A stretch of 64,000 bases of DNA, taken from assembly GCF_016808095.1 (NCBI RefSeq), contig NC_068980.1, positions 6,358,501 through 6,422,500 of the forward strand. Reading direction: 5' to 3'. Positions within the stretch are counted from its first letter, which is position 1; the number at the start of each line of letters is the position of its first letter. This DNA is from Vigna angularis. Its lineage: Eukaryota; Streptophyta; Magnoliopsida; Fabales; Fabaceae. A program made the translations under genes and the position numbers. Below are positions 56,688 to 64,000 of this stretch, in pieces. Below the pieces are notes generated by a model. It did no database searches, was not told the origin of the DNA, and saw only the letters and a list, made by a program, of their open reading frames with translations.

Positions 56688-56940
56688 TGTTTTAGTTAGA
56701 AGTCCTACATCGACTAGAGATAAAACCAAATTATAATATATAAGTAGGATGCAAACCTTTCCTTAGAAATTGGTTTTGTGGGGTTGAGTTAGACTTAAAA
56801 TTCATTTCTTAATATGGTATTAGAGTCATCACGCTCGATATATCTATACCTTGACATAAAGAGAGTGTGTTGAAAGTTTCACATCAACTAGAAATAAGAT
56901 TCAATTATAATACATAAGTGGGGTACAACTATTTTCAGAG
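56688..56940 (+). mobile_element. TRIM retrotransposon, second LTR truncated
   Basis: The first LTR (56688-56814, 127 bp) contains GTCCTACATCGACTAGAGAT, TATATAAGTAGG and TTTTGTGGGGTTGAGTTAG. It is followed directly by a primer binding site TGGTATTAGAGTC (56815-56827; one C-to-T change from the tRNA-Met complement). After a 40-bp interior a purine-rich tract AAAGAGAG precedes a second LTR starting TGTTGAAAG at 56869, which shows the same CACATCAACTAGA and ATACATAAGTGGGGT blocks and breaks off near 56940. Size and layout fit a terminal-repeat retrotransposon in miniature. Confidence 0.88.
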
Positions 56941-57785
56941 ATTTTCAATAAAAAAAAATAGAAAAGAAATGAAAACAAGATTGACATTTTGTAATCTAAA
57001 GTTAAGAAAGAAAATCCGAAAGCAAGTGAGCCTATTACTTTATAATGTAAGCATCAAGTCCAATCCCTTCCATTGATTTTTTACTTGCATGAATATTGGT
57101 GATTATTAATTATGATAATGAGAAAAAGCTAAAAGGAAAAGATAAATTATATAAAAAAGAATGAACTTCTATTTGTTAGTTGTCTTGGATGCTTATCCAA
57201 AAACTTTAAGTGCTCCTAATGACACAACTATCTCTTGCTTTATGGCTCGTGCCATTGAATGCTGATACATCTTACTGTCAATACAGTTGAAGTGATACAA
57301 AACAGTATACAACAACATCGGTTTTACAACTTCATATATGCAATTATCACACTTCGTTATTTAGCAGGCAATGTTAACTTTCAGTCACCGACATATATAT
57401 TTATCAATTATCAAGCACTTGTGTATACTACTTACTGCTTCAAAAGAAGAATATACATTACGCATAACACAATTTGAAGCATTAAAAAAAAGAGTTTAGT
57501 ATTTCGATCTCAAAAATAATATTCATACGATTTATTCCAATTTTAAGTCCTATGGTACACACAATAAAATTAACATTTAAGATATTATTCACGTAAAAAA
57601 TGTTGTTATCATTTTACTTTTAAAAGATATTTCAAATTTAAATTACTTTTAATGTCAACTGCTAAATGATATAGAATTATTAGATATAAAACACAATTCA
57701 TTGTCACATTATCACATTTAATAAATATTCAATTTTTTCATCCCAATTTATTACTAAAAGATGTTTTAGAGCGTTATGGAATATA

Positions 57786-57826
<41 letters not shown>

Positions 57827-59509
57827 TAAATTTTATCTTAACTCTTAAAGAATATAAGAGTATTGACTTTAGTTTCTTAATCAAGATATAAATTTCGATC
57901 TAAAGCCTCTTAAAAAAAATTGTTGACGTACATTTTTTGCTCTTAAGCTTGAAGTTCTAACAAATTTTATTTTAAAAGCTCCATCTCAAAAAAGAAAAAT
58001 TGAGCTCGATCCTTAAGTAACTAAACTATATTTACCAATGTCATAAGTATACCATCCAATCTTCTAATATACGTATATATAATTCAAAGAAAGACTTTGG
58101 GTTAATTTATCAAAAATGATCTCAAGTACCACAAGTGGATTTTGGACTCTTCTGGTGATGTAGTTTAAAAATAAAATATATGCTTAAATTCCTATATTAG
58201 AAAATTAATAAATTTGATAAAATTAAATAAAATATATATTGAAGTTTAAAATTGATTATAATCTCGATCATTAATTTTTAATTGAAAATATTATTTTACT
58301 TTGTTCATTAATATACATGTTAGTGGAAGTGAAATGCCAAATGGTAAGAATATGCATACTTTTCAGAAATTTGTGAACTGAATTCTCTAATGATATAATT
58401 CTTGTTTGATTAGATAGATATGACCTAACACGAGACAAACGAACAAGGTCTATATTTTACACGATTAATTAATGGAATAGTTTAATTTTAGATTTAATTA
58501 CATTTTTTTATACATGCGTCATGTGATTTTAATTCCGTAAATTCTAATTATGCTAACTAGAGACATAACAACTAACATGCTAATATAACAATTTTGATGA
58601 CCCATTTTTTTAAAAATGATATACAATAAAGATGAAATTGTATTTTATATATTTAGGTTTAGCTGTTATGTTTTGTAATAATTATTTTTAATAATCTATT
58701 TTAAAATATAAAATTTAATACACAGTTATACAACTCATTATATGTACACAATGTCTTAAGTTATAACTTATTCGTTGTTAATTTAGAAACAACATCAAAT
58801 TACACATTAATTTTTTTATTATATATTTATAATTGTTCCAAAATTAGTTCCAATTCTGTTTTAATAATAAAATTACTTCTAAAATATGTATTTATATATG
58901 TATGGCAGAAATTTATCTCTTAATTTCTATTCAGAATTAAATAACATAAAAATTAACTATACATTAACAAATTATTGTGGTTTTAGGATAATGTTGTTTA
59001 TTTTTTACGTGGTAGTAAATGAAGTTGCCTAACGGTTGTTTGTCTTGTTCCTTATTTTTGTTTGTTACATCACGACACTAATTGAATTTGAATTTGGGTT
59101 ACAAAGTCATTAATTTTGATTTGATGTGCTTGTGCAAAATTACATGAAGTATATCTGAAATTATGTGATCAAAGTGACAATAAACTTGTTAGAATATCAT
59201 TTTCAATTCACCATCTCTAAATAAGCTAACTCAACAAAACTATCAACTTTGGCATCACGCACAGAATTCCAAACATAAATATTGAATAGGACAGCATCAT
59301 ATTTTTCATATTAATTTATAAAACAAACATGTACCAGACTAACCTATAATATTATAAATAACTAAAAATGTTCCTTTTATTGCTTCTATTCTTTTTTTAA
59401 AAGAAAAAAGTACTTCTAGAATAAAGGTCTAAATTTAAATTTTCATAATAATAAAAATACTTTCCTAAATATATTTAAAAAACCTATTTGTCTGTCTTCA
59501 TAATCCATG

Positions 59510-59603
<94 letters not shown>

Positions 59604-60870
59604 GCAAGCCTGCAAATAAGAAAACATAATAAAATTTAAAGCAGTTTAATACTTTAAGTTATACATATATAAATACTTAACAACAATATTTAATTATTTA
59701 ATATGTGATTTTTCACTTCTCGTGTAATTTTTATATGGATAAAATTATAGATTCTTTTATACAGCTTTTACGAAGATAAAATTATTAACTTTCTAATACA
59801 ATATTTACCATGATAAAGTTGCAAATTCTCTCGTGTGACTTTTATAGATAATTAATAAACTTTATTATGACATATAATTAATTACGCAAATCTCATGCAC
59901 ACTTCAACCTGCATTCCAAAAAATTACCAAGTTACAACGATAACATTGAAATCAAAATTTTCTTTTAATAATATATTTTTTGTTAGTCAGTGTTAAAATT
60001 TGCTTAAAACCTGATTAGATACATGGTGTGTGTTTTCTGAGTCGAATTTCCAGATATAAGAGTTTTTAGAAATTAGGGTGTCAAAATCAAACACGTATAG
60101 AGATAGTTGAAAGTGAGTAGTTATTTGAAGTTACAAAATTCTTAACATTGAAAGTTTCAGGTTGCAGTCGCTTCAACTTTCATTATCAATGTACATATAA
60201 TTCAAACATGGAAACGAAAATGATAGAATGCCATAAATAGAGGATAATGCCACAAAACTAGAGTACCAACACAACTTTCATGGCCCACATTTACTTTGAC
60301 AAAGGGATTCGTTTTTAATATTATATTTGGAATTTATGCACATTATCACAAATGTCACAAGACCAATTACAAACATTTGGAAACGAATATCATCTTGCGT
60401 ATTTATCTTTCTTTCACGGAACCTTGTGAAACATGTTCATCCTAACCTACGTCTTTTTATTTATAAATTTTTTATTGAAAGCTTTTTGCGAGTTAAAATG
60501 AAATTAAAATCTGAATGAATATAACGACTATAAATAATTATTGATTGAAGATTTTTTTTTTTTAAAATATTAACTGTATTTATAACATCAATATAGATTG
60601 TGATTTATGTTTCTATTAAAATAATATTTATCTCATAACTAATAATAAAGTAATTAATAATTAGAAAATAACATTATAATAATAATAACTATAATATCAC
60701 TATATGATATATGTATATTAGATAAGTTTGCACTGTTTTAAAATGAAAAAATTTAATATATTTTATTAGATTATGTTTTTTAATACGTTTATTCAACTTG
60801 ATACTAAAAATACTTGAAAAAATGTATGTGATTTCATAAATTTTACTTATATAGTAAAACATATACGCTG
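56941..60870. other. Intergenic, AT-rich, no gene seen
   Basis: About 3.9 kb of AT-rich sequence with two TA tracts (57782-57823 and 59513-59600) and no supported gene. Confidence 0.5.
59513..59600. repeat. (TA)n microsatellite
   Basis: About 88 bp of perfect TA repeats. Confidence 0.97.
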
Positions 60871-60944
60871 CACTAATACAAGAGAAGGTGTTATTCAATT
60901 TTTTTAGTGGATTTGAAAAGACTAGAGCAGTCAGAGACAATGAC

Positions 60945-62526
60945 ACAGGTTATTTTCGTCCATAAGTAGCGGTTCTTAACTCGAGGTATATAAAGACGAG
61001 GTAAAAAATCTATACTTTTATGTTTCGGCTGTGAACCGAGACAAAACAATGTAAGATTTGAACTCGGTTCAAAGGGAACCGAGGCACTATGGTCGTGGTT
61101 TCTCCATCAGAACGTCGCTCCACACGCCGCCAACACGACCATGCGCCACCATGATCTACCATTGGAGGTTCGTCTTTCTCGCATCGGACCACCCAAAACA
61201 CCACCGTAGACCACCTTCGTCCTTCACGAGAATCGCCCTGCCACCCAATTTGCAAACCACCATCTTCTTCGTCCATCATCAAAAAATTTCAGACCTGCAA
61301 AAACACTTAGCCAAGAACCCAGTTCATCAACCTCCTCATGCAATGCCTCCATCAATCATCCAACCACCTGCAGTAAAAGCCAAAAACCACTCACACCAGC
61401 AATCTCATCCTAGAAACCACCATGAACCCTAATCATAGAGCTTTCCTCGCCATTGTGAACACTACAAAAACCATCTTCTTCTCCAATGCACCACCCAAAA
61501 CCTCCATTCGAAGAAACCTACAAACCAGAATCACAAAATCAATTCGAAAATTCCCAATTCGCATAGCCAAATCGTGATGCTTCACCATCATCACCGTGAG
61601 GCAAATCGTGAGTTCCTTCATCTCCAACAACCTCCTCGTACTTCGTCCATGAAACCTGCAGAAAAATCCCCAAATTAGACCATGGAAACCCTAATCGCAA
61701 ATTCGCACGTACACAAAAAGCCCCAATTCGTGTCGCCGCAAGGAAGACCAAACCCGATGCAATTGGTTTTTTATTTTTGGAAGGACTTCGCCGGAGACAA
61801 TGGAGACACCGGTGGTGGGCGAACTGTGGCAGCGCGGCCTTTGATGCAGCGACATAAACGCGACAGAAGGAGGGGAGAGCACGCGACGGAGGAGCAACGA
61901 GAAGCGGCGAGGGAGGCGGCACCGTGGACTCCTTGGACGAAGCACCAAAGGCAACAACAGCGGCAGCAGGAAGGCACCAATGGAGAAGAAGAAAGCGCGA
62001 GAGAGAAAGGAAGAAACCAGTGCAAGGAAGAAGAAGAGTAACTTTTAAGTTTTCTGAAATTTTAACCTAACAAAGGGCTACTGCCTCGGTTAAACGAAAA
62101 ATCGGTGCCTAAACGCTTAAAAAAATTTAAAAATAAACTTATATGCCTCGGGCTACAGCTTAACCGAAGAAGAAAGTCCATGCGACCTCAGGCAGGTGCC
62201 AACCAAGGCAATACAAGTTGTGTTTGGCAGGCCATACTGCCTCGGGTTTGAGTAAAACCGAGGCAAAAGGCTTTTTCTACAAGACTGTTAGACGAAAAGT
62301 TTGCTTTTGCAGATGGGACTGACGGGGGGCTGGTGAGGTGGCACATAGTTTTATGTTTCGATTCTCGTAATGACCGAGGTAGTAGAGAAAATAGGCATCG
62401 AGTTATGTATAACCGAGGCATATAATGCTTCAATATTTACAGAAATGCCACCGTATTTTTATACACTTCGATTTTGTAATAACCGAAGCGTAAATAACGC
62501 ATTAAAAGCCTTTTTTTTTAGTAGTG
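60945..62526. mobile_element. CACTA-like non-autonomous element with GC-rich cargo
   Basis: The right end, reversed, reads CACTACTAAAAAAAAGGC, a CACTA-type terminus (62526 is the outer base). Subterminal zones on both sides carry many copies of a motif pair CCTCGGTT / AACCGAGG (for example about 60980-61085 on the left; 62078-62490 on the right), each pair about 20-30 bp apart in inverted arrangement. The left terminus was not fixed: CACTAATACAAG at 60871 is the best candidate, but the flanking triplets do not match. The interior 61080-62040 is GC-rich with open frames of 124 and 119 codons on the plus strand, neither with a recognised domain. Confidence 0.65.
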
Positions 62527-63119
62527 AAAATCATATAGAAAAACAGAGACAACCATTTTAATCCTTACGGATCTTGGCCATCTAACTTTTTGAAATAATC
62601 AATTAATTATATATGTTATTTTTATTCACATGATTAAATAATATAGTTAAATTGTAATTTTTTTTTCAATAAATAGTGTAGTCTTTAATTATTTTGTTAT
62701 AAATATATCATTTATTTATTTTTATATACATGAATGTTATTTATTTTTAATATTTTTTTCTTATGTTATTTTATTATAATCAATATTTTTTAAAATGAGT
62801 ATACTGTGTGGTCAAATTAATTTATTATCAACGTTTTATTGATTTGAGCAATATAAAGATTTATAACCTTTATTAATTGGTCTAATTTATATACATTATA
62901 TACCTAATTGATAACTTAAATGTGTTACCAATATTTATATTTTATTTTTTTTTATTTTTAAATTTTCATTCTTGTCGGAACCATTTGTTATTTTTTTTCA
63001 TTGATCTGAAATTATGTTCATTATTACACACCAAAGTTCATGTTTAATAAAATTCTAGAACAAACAGATTAGATAATTGAAAGTTTGTTACAATTTTCTT
63101 ATAGCCTTTGCTAAGTTAC
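62527..63119. other. Intergenic, AT-rich, no gene seen
   Basis: No ORF or repeat structure of note between the CACTA-like element and the terminal tandem arrays. Confidence 0.5.
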
Positions 63120-63232
63120 ATGTAACATCCCAAATTCTCACATTAATGTAACATCCCAACTTTTCACATTAATGTAACATCCCAAATTTTCACACATGAT
63201 AATTAACATTACATTTACGTTAACATCCCGTA
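63120..63232. repeat. Short tandem array, ~28-bp unit
   Basis: TGTAACATCCCAAATTCTCAC, TGTAACATCCCAACTTTTCAC and TGTAACATCCCAAATTTTCAC follow each other, each separated by ATTAA; a fourth, degraded copy (TTAACATCCCGTAATCTCAC) closes the array. Confidence 0.9.
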
Positions 63233-63537
63233 ATCTCACCCTTTAAAATTTCCTAGTTGATATAAGTCTATACATGTAAAAAGGTTCTAATTATAGTTCT
63301 TCTACTCCTCCCTTTCCTTGGCACTATGTGAGGCGACATTCCTTCATCTGCTCCCATATAACGAATTATACGATCATCGCACATACCCAAACACAAAAAC
63401 ACAAACAAGTAGGGTGAGCTAACATGCAACAACTCATTTATAAGACATGCATAATTACTTCGATACAAACATCATATAATAATTATGTCAGACACCCTCA
63501 TACCATCGTACCACAATTCCTATTGAACACTCGTCCC

Positions 63538-63760
63538 ACAATACCCAATAAACACCAAAATACCCAATAAACACCACTATACCCAATAGACACTCATTCC
63601 ATAATACCCAATAAACACTCATCCCACAATACCCAATAAACACTCATTCCACAATACCCAATAAACACTCATTCCACAATACCCAATAGGCACTTATCCC
63701 AACGATATTCAATAGGCACTTATCCCAACGATATTCAATAGGCACTTATCCCAACGATAT
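63538..63760. repeat. Tandem arrays of ~25-bp units
   Basis: About seven copies of ACAATACCCAATAAACACTCATTCC variants, grading into three copies of CAATAGGCACTTATCCCAACGATATT. The unit drifts along the array, which indicates stepwise expansion. Confidence 0.92.
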
Positions 63761-63806
63761 GTTGATGAGCGATACAACGAAAGGTTTTTCACTTGTGATG
63801 TCATTC

Positions 63807-64000
63807 TTAGTCCCCTCACTATGTCCAAAACCGGCACATAGAGCAGGACATTCTGCCCTTCATACCATTCACAAGGTTAGTCCCCTCACTATGTCCTAAA
63901 CCGGCACATAGACCAGGACATTCTGTCCTTCATACCATTCACAAGGTTAGTCCCCTCACTATGTCCTAAATCGGCAAATAGACCAGGACCTCCTGCCCTT
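63807..64000. repeat. Tandem array, 70-bp unit, continues beyond the window
   Basis: Copies start at 63807, 63877 and 63947 (each TTAGTCCCCTCACTATGTCC), spaced exactly 70 bp, with a few substitutions. The third is cut by the window edge. Confidence 0.95.

Noticed and set aside
60871..60885. CACTAATACAAG as the left terminus of the CACTA-like element
   Set aside because: The preceding triplet CTG does not match AAA after the right end, and the inverted match to the right terminus is weak.
61010..62041. ORFs of 80-127 codons on both strands as a protein gene
   Set aside because: Overlapping frames in GC-rich transposon cargo, with no recognisable domain or splice structure.
63538..63760. Regular repeat spacing resembling a CRISPR array
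   Set aside because: Units are contiguous tandem copies without unique spacers, and the DNA is plant nuclear.

Overview
The window is plant nuclear DNA. It is AT-rich, with introns in every recognisable gene, long (TA)n tracts, and Ty1/copia, Mutator-like, CACTA-like and TRIM elements. The protein-coding content and the repeat families look like a phaseoloid legume (Glycine, Phaseolus or Vigna type). That placement is inference, because no species-specific marker can be tested here.

Only three host genes could be assembled. (1) An aluminium-activated malate transporter (ALMT family) on the minus strand, 4895-6909, six exons, 441 aa. (2) A LONESOME HIGHWAY-type bHLH transcription factor on the minus strand, 21844-26665, ten exons, 956 aa. 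(3) An alpha-SNAP on the plus strand, 46740-50141, nine exons, 289 aa. All exon junctions were read by hand: every intron used is GT...AG, the phases agree, and each model runs from ATG to stop without interruption. The genes are unrelated in pathway (vacuolar or plasma-membrane anion transport, vascular transcription control, SNARE recycling) and do not form a functional cluster.

The rest is transposon-derived or low-complexity sequence. The left edge (1 to about 3835, minus) is a Ty1/copia element cut by the window edge. Its gag-pol is one continuous frame broken only by four stop codons. Four elements have the structure of Mutator-like transposons. Three share a related terminus (13842-14877, 43557-44255, 52915-54441). 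The fourth (15608-16964) has a different terminus and a GC-rich, Pack-MULE-like interior. Perfect 9-bp target duplications flank 15608-16964, 43557-44255 and 52915-54441. The element at 52915-54441 is almost entirely one long inverted repeat. A decayed fragment of nuclear 18S rDNA lies at about 44480-45240, next to one of the Mutator-like elements. A TRIM retrotransposon is at 56688-56940. A CACTA-like element with a GC-rich cargo ends at 62526. The right edge (63120-64000) is a set of short tandem arrays that continues past the window.

Nothing resembling a bacterial-type system, a CRISPR array or a clearly new protein family was found. The most unusual structures are the 1.5-kb foldback element, the Pack-MULE-like element, the rDNA fossil, and a TIR element containing three tandem 135-bp units.
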